DNA of 64,000 nucleotides from Clavaria fumosa. Lineage: Eukaryota; Basidiomycota; Agaricomycetes; Agaricales; Clavariaceae. The number at the start of each line of letters is the position of its first letter. Position 1 is the stretch's first letter. The notes beneath the pieces were generated by a model. The model ran no database searches. It had not been told where the DNA came from and saw nothing but the letters and a program-made list of their open reading frames with translations. Shown one piece after another: positions 34,301-46,019 of this stretch. Where the stretch lies: assembly GCA_951802425.1 (NCBI GenBank), contig OX637797.1, positions 868,001 through 932,000 on the forward strand, in the 5' to 3' direction. A program made the position numbers and the translations under genes.

Positions 34301-37300
34301 CCCTTCCTATTTCCCTATGCTCTTCCTAAGGCGGAATGTCAATGCGAGAGTAAGGTTTTAAGAGTAAGTTTTTATATCAAACGGAAACTTACCTGGATCA
34401 GCTTCCTGGGTTTGCTGTCTGCTGATGCGGGCTGTTCGTTGTTCAATGCTTGTGTGGCGTGTTTATTTTCTTCCCTCGCCTCAACTTGCTTTATAACTTC
34501 AAGCATGCCCCGACGCCGAAGATCCGTGACAGTTCCTTGCATGTCAATACGACCATCAACCATTCGAATCAAATAATAAGTTGAAGGTAAGACGAGCTCG
34601 ACATGGTGGGTGACTAGAATCTTTGATTCATGTCAAAAACAGCCAAATTTGAAAGAGAATGCAAGCGAATCATACAACTGTACGATGCTTTAAGAGAGAA
34701 CCGCAGAAGAGCCGCTCAAGCAAAAATCGGGCCGTTTGGCTATCCTGAGGTCACATACGTCACTGAGTGAATGTAGCACGACGGAATGACTTACTACAGC
34801 ACTTAATGGGTCATCCAAAAGTACGTATTTCGTGGGCGCATATATAGCGCGCGCAAGTGCAACCCTACATACGAACATCAGCTATGATATTCCGATGGAA
34901 GGAATCCTTCTACCTCGCCTTCTGTCCACCAGATAAGGTGATTCCCCTTGCCAGATTGTTTAGATAGTCGTTGATGACGGAGAAAACCATGTACCCACCG
35001 TGCACCGATCTCAGTTGCATCTCCATCTTCCAAAATCTGCAGATCTGGTTTCAAAGCGCAACACTCTATTACTTGCTCGTACCTCGCCTCATTGAAGGGA
35101 TGGCCAAAGAGTATATTGTCCCTGATGCTTTGGTACCTAAGCCAAGGGAATTGTGCTGCATAAGAAATAGAATGCATAAGGCCGTGGGAGTCGATGCGGT
35201 TAGTGTCTTTAGACATAATGAGGCAGGTCCCAGGAAGCGCTGATAATTCGCCAAGAAGAGCCATCTGAACTCCTTCAGTAGTGATAAGAAGAATGAGACC
35301 ATATCACTGACCAGAAGTGCTGTTTTTCCGCTGCCGGTATGTCCCACGACCACGGTTAACTGGCCTTCGGGAAAGACAACATTGATATCCCTCAGCTCGA
35401 ATCTCGTCGTGTCGTCATTAGTAGACGTTGTTATCTGTGCTGTAACCTCATTCTCTCTCGGGGTGAGGCTGCCCTTCGGCGGATTCTCTTGTGGTGGCTG
35501 GTTCCATCTGAAGCAGCCCGATCGGATCCCGAGACCGGTATCATTCGACAATCCTCCCGGATACACTTCCCCCCTTTTGAGGGCAGATACTTGGCCGGAA
35601 ACTTCTTCTTCGTTCAGGTACGTCTCGATCCGGTCGGCGGCCACTTTGCTCTATTGACGCATATCAGCAACAACCCACTTTAGCGCAAGGAAAAGAGGGA
35701 CTTGTAGAAGTTCCATGAAAAACATAGGAAGGATGCTCAGTGGGCGCCTGCATTACTCTCTACCTCAGGAAGGAATTGGACGGGCAAGTGACACGGCACG
35801 CACTGGAGTAACACAAAGAGCGCGATCGACTACAGGACTCACCAATCAGGACATGATGCGATAGAAGTAAAATGGCGTACCGTGAACGCAATCGGTGTGG
35901 TTAATTTATTACCTTGTGCCACAAATGCGAGGAAGGATACAAGCAAAATAAGCACTGGTACGGAATTCCATAAAGTATCGAACATGACCGCGTTGGTGCG
36001 ACCTGCATGCCCGAGGATGATGTCTCGTCACGAGGATGATGAAGCGAGAGATGTACCTTTAAGAAGCCAATGTATTTCGCGCTCTCTCGCCTCAAGTATC
36101 CGCGCGACCCAGCGATCATCCCATGCGAAAAATTTAATAAATTTAATCTAAGGAGGCAAAGTTCATTGCACTATATGCCACAGATTGAGAGACCGTACAC
36201 CGCCGATGAGCTCGTTCAAACCAGCCATTCTCTGGTCCCTCACAGTGGAGAGGCTCTTGTGAATTTGCAACTTCCGTCTCGAGAAGTAACCATTCAGTGG
36301 CCATGCTGATGTCAACGATTAATGTCAATTCCAATATGAAATGTGGAAATATACCTGCTAACAAGACGGCACCACCCGCAAAAGCAGACCATCCGAGGAG
36401 GCTGGGGAGAAGGAAATAAGATTTTGGGACAGCGGCAAGATACGGAACTCACTGATACAGGAAGACGCCTCCGATGAAGATTTCGAGCGGAGCTGGAGAC
36501 GGGGCGTCAGTCAAAAATGAAGTGTAAAGGCAGAGCGTGCCCACCGCTGTATGCAAGGTGGAATATGCCTATCACTGTTGCGACCTAGAATGACGTGAGT
36601 CCCAGACGGCAAAGAAATGTGGGTGCGCACTTCACTGGCATCCGCAGACATTAGATTCACAACTTTGCCCACATTCGCTCCTCCTTTTGGACCATCCGAC
36701 TTCGTATCGGGCTTGCTAATTGCTGTGCGATCGAAAGTCAGTGGCGCCAGGTCTTCAATCCAGCTGATATCATACAGATCTCACCTGCTGGAGTACGGGG
36801 TACGCAACTATTCAGAACTGGCAGGCAATGTTCGATATAGAAGTCACCGTCTTACATGTCACATCCTTGACGGCCGCCTCCTTCTCCTTGTCTACGATCG
36901 CGGAATAATCCTTCCTCTTCAATGACTTGTCGAATATGGCAGCCATCAGCTCTGAACGTACGCGGGTGAGGGCGCGTTGGTTAAACCAGAGACTTAGAAG
37001 CTCTGTCTCGGCGGCGAGAAGGTTAAATATGCAAGCCAAGAAGGCATAAACATGAGCCTGCACATAAGACTCATGAGATGGATGATCAATGGCATCCAGG
37101 ATGCGTCTTTCATGCGTATTCAACATTGCATGTAGTCCACAATAAGGAAGAGAAGCTCACTTTAAGAGAAAGGGAGAAACATATTTCAGGATCGTCGTAA
37201 GAAGCGTAAGACCGAAGTCCAACCTGATGCATAGAGATGTGAGCAGAGCACTACAATAAGATGAATAAGAATCCTACAGCAGGTCCCGTGAGTTAGTAGC

Positions 37301-38344
37301 CCAAAGAGTCTGCAACAGCTTGGACCTTCCAGCGGGAAAGTTCCGAGGGAGAGAGACGTTTTGAAAGGTATCTAGAGTGCGTCGAAACTTGACAAAAATT
37401 GGATGAGACCTGATTGTCGGGCTAAGAGCCCAAATGTCATCCTCTTTGAGAGTCGTGGACGAGCCCTGAAACGAGACAGTGTCAGGAGCTACAATAATGG
37501 AAACGGAATAAACAATGTACGCGTTTCTGTATGGGTCGGAGCCAAGAGATCGTGATCCAGCGCCATAGAGATGTATAGTCCTCTGGGGATACAGATCTCC
37601 CCTTCGAAACAATCAGCAACGATATGGATACCAATATATATATATATAAATGCTCACAATGTCTTCTCGGCGAACTCGTTTACTTGGTATCCCAAGCGGC
37701 ATCTGAAGGATAACGAACAGTAGGACCACCACAGCAGATAGGTTGGCACCCAGCCCAATCAATGTAAACCAGTCAATCGAAAGTTCCTCCAGGATGGCCC
37801 AATCGTACAGTACACCACCCAAAAGCAATGTCGCAGTTGCTAGATGGCATAAGAACAACGCAAAGAGGTCATAAGGCGGCGTGAGAGTTGGATACACTAT
37901 GGGACGAATAGATGCATAGAGCCAAGTTCCAGCGATGGCGATGGGACATAGAGTATACAATAAATCTTTCGAGTTGACGATGAGTCGGAAGACACCAATA
38001 GATAACCAGACAAGGGCTTCAAGGAGCGCAACCCAGCTGAGCACAATAGTGTGCCACAGAGGGACACAGTCAGTGTTAGGCTGGTCGTGTTCATCCATGA
38101 CCGTCGAACGAGGCGCAAATTCTCCTTCCGGGTTGTCGAGGGCTTCGGCTTCTGCAAGGGTGATAAATGTCCGCAGAGGCGACGTGATGAAGTCCCAGGT
38201 TTCGCTAATACGGTCGGGCAACGGTATGCGGCTGAGGCCGATGAGAGCGACCAATGCAACTGGTGCAACGGCACCCCATATTGCTCGGACACAGGGATCT
38301 GAAAATGCCCAGGGACCAGAACGCAGGCAGAGATCTGAATCCAT
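31359..38344 (-). CDS. Full-length ABC-C (MRP-type) transporter
   Basis: A large gene with many short introns, often 50-70 nt; not every junction was resolved. The start is the ATG before [11 protein letters not shown]. The TMD0 region (37.6-38.3 kb) has about five membrane helices. The linker [18 protein letters not shown] leads to TMD1 ([17 protein letters not shown]). NBD1 has Walker [12 protein letters not shown], the Q-loop region SYAAQFPWL, signature LSGGQKAR and Walker [15 protein letters not shown]2 includes [14 protein letters not shown] and [17 protein letters not shown]2 has Walker A GRTGSGKST (split by an intron), signature FSQGQRQ and Walker [13 protein letters not shown]. The layout TMD0-TMD1-NBD1-TMD2-NBD2 is that of vacuolar or plasma-membrane ABC-C exporters (YCF1, YBT1 relatives). 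Substrate unknown. The stop is at 31359-31361. Confidence 0.85.
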
Positions 38345-38868
38345 GTTATTGGCAAGAGCAGAGAAGCGGGGTTCGCCATAAAAACGTCTTGACTGGATGA
38401 CTTTCCATAAGAGAGATGAAACGAGCAAATTATCCAAATTTGGACATGTGATGTGACAAAACGGCGTCGGGTCAGGAGCGAGTTTCGCTCCCAATTAGGC
38501 ATGCCGACGAATTCAATATATGGAACATGAATTTTTTGCTTTGCATCATCAGCAGAACAGCTCAGCTAAGTTGTTGGTATAGACAGGTATACACCCCAAG
38601 ACAATTTGGGGTGTTGCACACCAGTTAGTTTGCACTTTTCCTGATGGGTAACTACGATGGCCTACATCATCACATATCTGTCTGCGCCAAACACTTTGCT
38701 CGCGTCACGCCACAGGCGACACAGACCACGACTCGGGAAGTAACGTCGCTGCCTAAGATATACGTGTACTTATCAGCAGGGCAGGTAAACCAAAATTTAG
38801 TCCGCAAACTGTCGTGAGCATAGCCCGTCGCACAACATCAGAAAAGGGAGGGGATATTAGCACGAAAA
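38345..38868. other. Intergenic, ABC promoter and 3' end of the DUF1399 gene
   Basis: Upstream of the ABC start the frame remains open but has no ATG. CA/GT-rich words (GGTGTTGCACACC near 38610) form a small hairpin. No gene seen. Confidence 0.4.
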
Positions 38869-41580
38869 TCAGCCGCCGCCGCCGCAACCTCCTCCACAAC
38901 CTCCTCCACAACCTCCGCCGCCGCACCCTCCTCCGTTACAAGCCCCTCCAGCTGCTGCACAGGCAGACCCGCAACCAGCAGCAGCACCACTTGCATCGGC
39001 ACTAGCCATACATGCTCCTGCACACTAGTCCCGTCCAAACATTTAGCTCAAGAAAAATTCGCAGATCAAACAGTGTAAACTCACAGAGCCACACCCGCCA
39101 AGACGGCGGTCCACGGCACCGCCAAATGCGACGCACCCGCCCAAATCAGCGAGAGCAACAGCGCCCATGAAGTACAATGGAAGGGGTGCGAGGAACGCCG
39201 CGGCATGCGGCGTCAACCTTGCCGCATGTGGTGTCAACTCCGCCCTACGGCCGCGCTGTCGGCGCGCCAGCTGCACCTCTTGACGACCCTGCCGTGCGGC
39301 GAGCTCAGCAATGCGTCGTGCCCGCGCCTGCTCGCTCAGCGCCCGGTGGTTGAATGCAAATACGGCGTTATGGTCGCTTGGGTGTGTCCCTGCAAGTGAG
39401 CCAGTGTCACCTGGTGGAACCAGGAAGGAGGGCTGGTTCTGCGCCCGCAAGCTCAAAAGTCGTTTGAGCTTCTGCCCAATGGTTTCTCCTGGAAGGGGAC
39501 AACCACAATGCATATAAGGGATGTGGAAGCGCGACTGCAAGTAAAAGGGGCCGGCCCATCAACTAAGGGACGTCAGATGCAAGACATGTTTTACCTGCCA
39601 AGCGCGGCAAGTGAGATCGAAGCTGGAGGCTAGCCTGTCTTCGTCGACTTTATCATCACTTTAACATGGAAAATGAGTGGACATCGGAAACCAAAAAATA
39701 GGGACGTACTGATTCACGTAGCGGCCTAGGAAAGATTTGCAGTCCTCGCTATACTGGCGGGATTGAAGTTGGTGAGTGTGCCACGCAAGATCAATGTCCA
39801 GCGTCGGGACGAAGAAGCCACCGGGAGACGCCCACATCAGGTCTAGAAAGCTGGGTACAGAATAGATGCTTTAACGCAGACATGTAGAAGGAATATGGAT
39901 TTCACTCACGCATGGTATCTAGCAATGGCATGCTGGAGTGCAATACCATCTTCCTCAGCATCAAAGAAATCCGGCTCCGTCCAACGTAGCTCAACCATCT
40001 TCTGCGTAAACGCGCCTTGGCGTAGGACCTGCATGTGGGTCAATGTGAGAGCGCAGTTTACTTTTGGATTTGGACGCAAAACTGACAGCCCCGACGAGAT
40101 CGACTGAAAACGGCCGATCGTCAGTATATGCACTCATGATTCTGCCCACTCTGTAAAGGGCGAAAATCCTTTTAGTATATGCAAACCCATGATCACTCGA
40201 CAAGACTTACAGTGGACCACTTCGAGCTTTCATCACGATTTCTAGAGAAGTTCTGAGTTTTGACAGTGTATAATTATGTTTCTCCATTATAGAGTGCTCC
40301 CAAATGCGTTGTGAATTCACAGCAGACGCAGCCGACGAGATGGGGATTGGTCTGAGATTAGGAGAGAGAAGAATTCTTCGTTTGATCTCTCTGGCTCTGG
40401 TCTCATCCGCGCGTGAAGTGGGCGTGTGCAGAGTGCCACTGAGATGAGTGGCTGTCGGTGAGATATGATGTAGAAGATGAAGGGCACATACGCAAGATAT
40501 CTTTCCAACTGATTCCCCTCTTGAACCAGCACCCCGACCAATTTATGCATAGCTAAGGACTCTTTACTTATCAAAAATCCACAAGTCACATCGGGGCATC
40601 CAATAAGGGAATTTCGTTGAAGATAGCCAGTACCCTGCCCGGTGAAAAGGGCTACTCGTTACTCAGGATTAGGTCACGGAACACGGTAAGAGGTAAACAT
40701 AATGCTCACGCTGAGAGACGGGATGATGGCATTTCGGACAGACGATCAACCTGTGCGTCAGTTTGCTCGAAGCGTCCATGGGGTCAAAGCTCGTCGAGGT
40801 GTGCTGCTGCCACAGAGCGATACGGTCGGAAGAGGCCTGGGTTCCGACCAAGATTTCTATGGTAGACGCCCCGGTCTACGTTGCACGGGCAGTCAGCGGT
40901 ACATCGGGCATCCAGCAATGTAGATGCATACACCTGGGGAGAGCGAGATGCCCTCTAGTCTCTTTAGTCCAGCAAGTACTGGAAGACGGTCACAGTCTTC
41001 TGTATAGAACCTGAGATCCGAATGTCAGCGTTGCAGTTGTAATTTGATCCACATTCTGACTTACCCTGGGTTAAGGAGGTATGCATGCCAGACCATCACG
41101 ACATCGACTGGTGGAAGGTAAGCTTCGATGGCGCCCAGTGAAGTGTCGATATCATCATTCAACGCCAACGCAAGCTCATGACACCACCTCTCGAACCTAA
41201 GGAATAAATTCAAGAGTGCCAGCTAAAGAACCGTCCTTCCACATAAAAAGAAATTAGCTCAACCGCTCAACCGCAAGGCCCACAAACCACGACCATCTCG
41301 TATCTTTGTCGAGGCTCGCGGCCCATTCCGGAATACGGCTGTCGATGCTGACGATATCAGAGCCTTCGACAGAGGTTCTCAGCGCATGAAAAGCCCGCAG
41401 AAGGGCGAGATGGTTTTTGAGTTGCCCTTGGGAGACGAAAAGCCTGTTTGTGGGTCTGGGACCAATATTGAACGAAGACGGGAAAGTGTAAGCAGGTGGG
41501 GCCTCGCCGGAAGCTGCGAGGGGTGACTCGGGTGCGTTGCATGCAGGCGGTGGAGCCTCCGCCGGTGAAGCGTCAACCAT
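38869..41580 (-). CDS. DUF1399/GRDP-like glycine-rich domain protein, Gly-Cys tail
   Basis: A multi-exon gene read by eye. The N-terminus is MVDASPAEAPPPACN, then HLALLRAFHALR and a long helical DUF1399 region. Its hallmarks are VDVVMVWHAYLLNPG with FYTEDCDRL, a CPKCHHPV metal-binding element, DLVGAV, QGAFTQKMVELRWTEPDFFD, and DIDLAWHTHQLQSRQY. After FDLTCRAWQ, a segment HCGCPLPGETIGQKL leads into a low-complexity end. The last exon encodes an almost pure Gly/Cys tail (GCGGGGCGGGCGGG) up to the stop at 38869-38871. The paired WHAY and WHTH motifs identify the family, known from plant GRDP and fungal proteins; its biochemical role is unclear. Some internal splice sites (near 40600-40750) are uncertain. 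Confidence 0.75.
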
Positions 41581-42020
41581 CGCGATGGTGGAAACGTTCA
41601 GGACATCAGACACACCCTATCTCGGGAGGCATACGGGTCAAGCGCTTGTGAGCCGTTATCATGCAGTACATGCAGCAACTACCAACGGATCAACACACGG
41701 CGCACAAATAGCTGTAGAATCAGTCAGCTTGTCATGTGAACTTACCTGTTAAGTTTCGCCGCAGTTACCTGTACTAGTAAGGCGGACTTCGTCAGCGGCG
41801 ACCTTGCTTACGTGTTGAGTTCTGCAAAGCTTGCACCTTTCCGCTTTTCAGGGCACTCGCCCCCTTTTTGGCCTCCGTTTCGGCGGAACACAAACAAATC
41901 AAAACTTTCTCACACATTCTGGCCTCCGTTTCGGCGGTGGGAGACCTTGCTGAAGCAAGGTCATAATCGTCTGTCCCGTCACAAATGTCACACTTGTGAC
42001 TGTTCCGCAGTGGCTATCTC
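41581..42020. other. Intergenic, left flank of the nested retroelements
   Basis: It contains two copies of TGGCCTCCGTTTCGGCGG (near 41870 and 41922), 52 bp apart. No gene seen. Confidence 0.45.
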
Positions 42021-42115
42021 TCCAGCCTCGGTTTATTGCACACTCTCAGTGAGCTAAGAAGACGGGGGAGAATTCGAGTGTTAGCTTGAATTGGAAGTCG
42101 GGCCATCCAGCCGCT
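42021..42115 (-). repeat. Split direct repeat B2 of the YR element
   Basis: 95 bp, matching B1 (42367-42461) except for four positions, all C/T changes at CpG (CAGTGAG/CAGCGAG, AGACGGG/AGATGGG, TTCGAG/TTTGAG, CTTGAA/CTCGAA). Confidence 0.85.
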
Positions 42116-42214
42116 GGGCGGGTGGGATGAGAGCCCGGATGTTAGCTTCACTGTGAGTTGCTATGAGGCTGTGTCTCATTATGCATCATTTATCTTAAGG
42201 GATGGGAGGGTGGG

Positions 42215-42366
42215 TTAATGAGAAACGAGCGAGTCGCTTGTAACGAGTGTAGTGTATGGTGCGGAAGAGAAACTTATTTACGATAACAGAGACAAACAAT
42301 GTGCGTGTCACTCGGCTGGACGCCTGGTACTGCTGGACCTGCGGTTTCCTTGGTACCCTGGCTTAT
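42215..42366 (-). repeat. Split direct repeat A2 of the YR element
   Basis: 152 bp, matching A1 (59678-59829) except for three positions, each CG here and TG in A1. It joins B1 at 42366/42367 without a gap. Confidence 0.88.
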
Positions 42367-43640
42367 TCCAGCCTCGGTTTATTGCACACTCTCAGCGAGC
42401 TAAGAAGATGGGGGAGAATTTGAGTGTTAGCTCGAATTGGAAGTCGGGCCATCCAGCCGCTTACCCGCACAACTGACTGCGGCTCACCCAACGCTCCCCC
42501 AACTCTGTGCGAAGGTGTTGTGGTCTGATTCTGGTCTATTAGGCCTCCCAGGTGTGATGACGCAACTTGCTCGAAGGCCCGAATGTAAGTCTCATATGCC
42601 AGAGATCGCCATTGTCCGGCCAACCGTACTATCTCTGGGTTGACCTTCTTTGCGAGATAGAACGATGCTCCGCCAATGCGGAATGAGTGACCGAAGGCCG
42701 TACCCCATCCCCAGGCTGTCAAGATGGTGTTGATGCGGTCTATCGCCTTGGACTTGACCATCGGCTTGAGTGCTAGATGCTTGTTGACCCAGGAAAAGAG
42801 TGGGTCCTGTGCACCGGCTGGGGATAAGCGTGCCATGTTGCGTAGTGCCTCTAATGGACATAGATCTTGCTGCGGTATGAGGAAGACTGACTGAATCTGT
42901 CCTGGCTTCGCTGTTTTTGCTGCAGGCAGATCCAAGCGGGCGTATGGCTTGTCACTCAGATCTCTACCAAAGAATACGTCCGCGCGTTTGAGGTTTCTTC
43001 CGGGGTTGAAGGCTTGTTGTGATTTGACTGAGACTTCGCCGAAGCGCATCATTCCCCAGAAGGCACACGTTGCCATGGCCCAGACGCAGGCATCGAAGGG
43101 ATCGTCCAGGCTCAAGGTGGCCTTGAGTGCCGATAACATGGGGATGGAAATCGGAGGACGGAGCGGGCGCGTACGCTGCGGGCCTTGAATGTTCTCTAGC
43201 CCATGGAGTGACCAGTTAATCCTTTCGAACTGATCATTCGTTAGCGGGGGGGGGCCACCCTTGGATTATGTGCCATGCCCGGACTGCTGATAGATACTTT
43301 CGGACTACTGAGATGGCTACTGGCTCAAAGTTCGCTAGTCCCGCAAGTGTCGGGCTGATTGTGTCTGGATCTGTCGCTGCCCAGATTGCGAAGGAGTGAA
43401 GGATTTGAAAGGAGGCAGGGAGACGCTGAACCTCTGGTATTGAAAAGATATCGCAGAAGACGTGGAACTTGCGTAATCCAGATCCGTAACCCGAGGTGTC
43501 CTTCAACGACGCTCGAGAGGCCAATCCTGCCAAACACTGGATCACCGGGTTATCAATTGTGTTCGCCGGAGGTTTGTTAATACCTCTCCAAAGGAATATC
43601 CGGTCACTCGCCTTGCACCGAGGGCGGAGTGGGGATTCTT
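42363..43640 (-). pseudogene. Tyrosine recombinase of the YR element, frameshifted
   Basis: The N-terminal half (43640-43246) has the SAM-like core-binding domain (ASLKDTSGYGSGLRKF, HSFAIWAATD, SAVRAWHIIQGWPPP). The C-terminal half (to 42363) is the catalytic domain: first Arg in WGMMRFGEVS, H-X-X-R in GHSFRIGGASFYLAKK, and Tyr in ETYIRAF. All catalytic residues are kept. The two halves are in different frames, joined at a run of nine Gs (43246-43254; C on the coding strand). With eight, the frame reads straight through as WPPPLTNDQFERINW. This may be a real one-base slip or an assembly error. Confidence 0.82.
42367..42461 (-). repeat. Split direct repeat B1 of the YR element
   Basis: 95 bp. 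It overlaps the 3' end of the recombinase coding frame, as is usual in this class where B1 lies at the end of the last gene. Confidence 0.85.
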
Positions 43641-43673
43641 GCAATCGAAGTTGGTTTCCTTTCGTCACGGTGC

Positions 43674-44400
43674 CTAAGGCTGATCCTCTGGATTCGGGGG
43701 AGATGCCCAGGGGATTAGCTTGCCGACAAGGTGATCTGGTAGGGGAATTTCGACTCGGTGATTTATCTGGGGGAATCTCTGGAGGAACGCATCCACCTCC
43801 CCCCGTGAGAGGGGATCTGCAATGTTCTCGGCGCTGGGGATATGTCGTGTCGTTATTAGGCAGTTGTTGGCTGCCTGCAACAAGAAAACGTGTTTTAGGA
43901 CTTTGTTGGTCTCGCAGTTCCTCGAACGTCCTTTGCTCATTGCTCCTACCACCCCAGCATTGTCGGAGTGCATCAGGAAGATTGCATTGTGAGGTTGGTG
44001 TATCCGAAAGGCTCCTCTTGCTAAGGCAACACACAGTCCCAGTTCGATTGCGACCATTTCCGCCCAACCAATATTGTAATCCTTTCCCAGCCCAACTACA
44101 AATCCAGGAGCCCATGTCCAGACTGCGTAGGCTTCCTGAATCACTATTCCTATCCCAAATGATGTACTGGCATCCCCCCACCAGTTCAAGTCCACTGGGG
44201 TTGGGGATTGTAATGGCTGCTGGTTTGGTAGTGATCTTAGCAGCATAAGTATCCATGTCATATCCACCCGCAGGGCAGCAGGTGCGTGCAGCTTTGCTCG
44301 GCTGGAGTGGAAGATGCTGACAAATCTCGTGATCGAGTGGAGAAATGGGCGGATGAGAGGAAATATACATGCGACATGGACTAGCTTCCCATGTAAGCTC
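43674..44400 (-). pseudogene. RT thumb and RNase H of the YR element
   Basis: It begins after the interruption at about 44.4 kb with QSLHGKLVHVACIFPLIRPF and SRAKLHAPAALRVDM, typical of the DIRS RT-RNase H connection. RNase H follows: VDLNWWGDASTSFGIGI (first Asp), GWAEMVAIELGL (Glu), FLMHSDNAGVVGA (Asp) and HIPSAENIADPLSR. The catalytic acidic residues are present. The frame is open for the RNase H part. Confidence 0.78.
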
Positions 44401-44722
44401 TGAGCTTCGTGTTGTGAAAAGGCCTCCTGTCAGACTTAGTCTCACGGTTCACACAACTTAACGTAAGGTCGATGATGACGATACTAACATAAGGGGAAAA
44501 GGGTACAAGTAAGAAAGCGACATAGTATATATAGCGAGAGGTTCGGGAGTTGCCGGCATTCCCACGCTCGGACCCCGTGCGTCACGTGATGCGTCCAGGC
44601 CCGGGTCACGTGATTTTCCCATTATGTAAGCCACCACCCGTTCGGGTCACGTGACTCGTCCGCAAACTTCCCGCAACTCTTTTGCGATCCTTTCTTGGCC
44701 TTTCCAACCTGCTTATGTAAGC
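44391..44722. repeat. Non-coding insert between RT and RNase H, three ATGTAAGC words
   Basis: ATGTAAGC occurs at 44391-44398, 44624-44631 and 44715-44722. RT coding stops at the right-hand copy and resumes at the left-hand one, so about 0.3 kb of non-coding DNA splits the polymerase. Inside are three TCACGTGA/TCACGTGAC sites (near 44582, 44605, 44645) and a TATATATA-like box near 44526. The 8-bp repeats look like target duplications of small non-autonomous insertions, though ends and frames do not restore perfectly. Confidence 0.5.
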
Positions 44723-45770
44723 GATCCTGACACCTCCGCACTTTGTGTCCATTTGACAACTCTTTGGTATAGGAGATCTCTCTTCTTGGCTGGGAGTGAG
44801 ACGGACTTGTCCCTTAGGTCCCAGTCGAACCCAAGGTATCTCTGTATGGGGGCAAGTTGCCGTGTCTTTTTGGGGCTCCAAGGGATCCCTATTGATGCTG
44901 TAAGGCTCATAAAATCTGACTCTGTCCAAGTCTGCCCTGGTAGTTGGATGACGAAGAAGTCGTCCACCCACTTCAGCACATGCGGGTACCCTCCGGCCCT
45001 GTATATTGCTAATAGCATGTCCGCAATTGTGCCGAACACTCCGGCACTCGATCTGAGGCCAAAGGCTACGGCGCGGTCGACATAAGCCTTCCCTTCCCAA
45101 AAGATGCAGGTTGAACGTTGTTGGTCCGGACGTGTTGGGGTTTGCCGATATGCAGCGGAAATATCGAATGCCGCTGCCATGCAGCCTGGGGGTAGGGATA
45201 ATATCATAGCGGCTGCATCGTCGTAGGTACCCCATTCGGTTGGGAAGGCTTCTGAATTTATTCTGGCATTTACGGAAGGTATGTTGGGATGGTTGCGTGG
45301 GTAGGACATATCCTGGATCATGCGGTATGATCCTTGCGATTTCGGTATGAGGCCTAGTGGTGATGTTTGGAAGGGTCCAATAAGACGTTCGAGATCTTCT
45401 GGGGTATATCCTCTGGAGTATCGCCCTGCTAATTGCTCGCTGCGTATGTACTCGCTGATAAAGTTTTTGTCTAGTTGTGAAGATCTGTGGTTCTTGAAAA
45501 ATTCTGGTGCGAGGTGGGTGCTCCTTGATCCCAATATCAAATCCAATTCTAAGTCCATGAACTATGTGCTGCCATCTGTCAAAGAGGCCATATTTACGAA
45601 GAAGGGTTTCAGTGCGATTTGCATCAATAGGTGTGACCACCTGCCGTGGATCCGGCAGTTGAGGGACATCTTCCTGCGCCATGCTCGGATTCTCCGCACA
45701 GACTACATCTGTGGAAGCGGTTACATCGTCTCCCGTATGCGCAGTTTGACATCCGTGCCCATTCCATGCA
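44713..45770 (-). pseudogene. Reverse transcriptase of the YR element, frame change near 45.5 kb
   Basis: The first part (about 45770-45550) reads MANPFAWNG and then NRTETLLRKYGLFDRWQHIV and HGLRIGFDIG. The rest, one frame over (45550-44713), reads LAPEFFKNHRSSQL, IGPFQTSPLGLIPK, AAAFDISAAYRQTP (motif A Asp), AFGLRSSAGVFG, and LKWVDDFFVI (WVDD for YxDD). The ending is QRYLGFDWDL. The domain order and wording are those of DIRS-like RTs. The single frame change between the halves makes it a pseudogene here. It overlaps the gag zinc-finger exon in another frame. Confidence 0.8.
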
Positions 45771-46019
45771 AAAGGATTTGCCATCGGGGGCAAGGAGTCC
45801 GTTGCGTCCTTTCCCGTTCCCTGCGAAGGGTGCGACGGGCTTCCCGGCAGTAGTTGTGGTGGATCCGCAAGCAGGTGGGAAGTGTCCTGCTTGCCCGCAT
45901 CGAAAGCACCAACTAACCTGCCGTTTTCGCATCCCTTGTTCTGCCCCATCATTCTCCTGAGTTCTCTTAACTGAGGAGCATTCAGCAAATTGTGGAGGTG
46001 ATGGGCGATTGGCTATGAG
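45624..46019 (-). pseudogene. YR element gag, 3' part with zinc knuckles
   Basis: Downstream of the gypsy insertion gag continues in frame: ANRPSPPQFAECSS, MRKRQVSW, then a CCHC knuckle (CFRCGQAGHFP, C-X2-C-X4-H-X4-C). Next are a CCCH-like finger (CMEWARMSNCAYGRRCNRFH) and a second knuckle (CSLCGESEHGAGRC). Frame 53851 to 46019 is exactly restored when the gypsy element and one ATGAG are removed. Confidence 0.82.
46015..46019. repeat. Target site duplication ATGAG, left of gypsy
   Basis: It matches 53846-53850 on the far side of the element. Both abut the LTR ends TGTTACG and GCGTGACA. Confidence 0.92.

Noticed and set aside
44606..45988. 460-codon minus-strand frame taken as one protein
   Set aside because: Only its first part matches RT (RWQHIV, GLRIGFDIG). 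The remainder is the wrong frame of the RT core, so it is a frame-change artefact.
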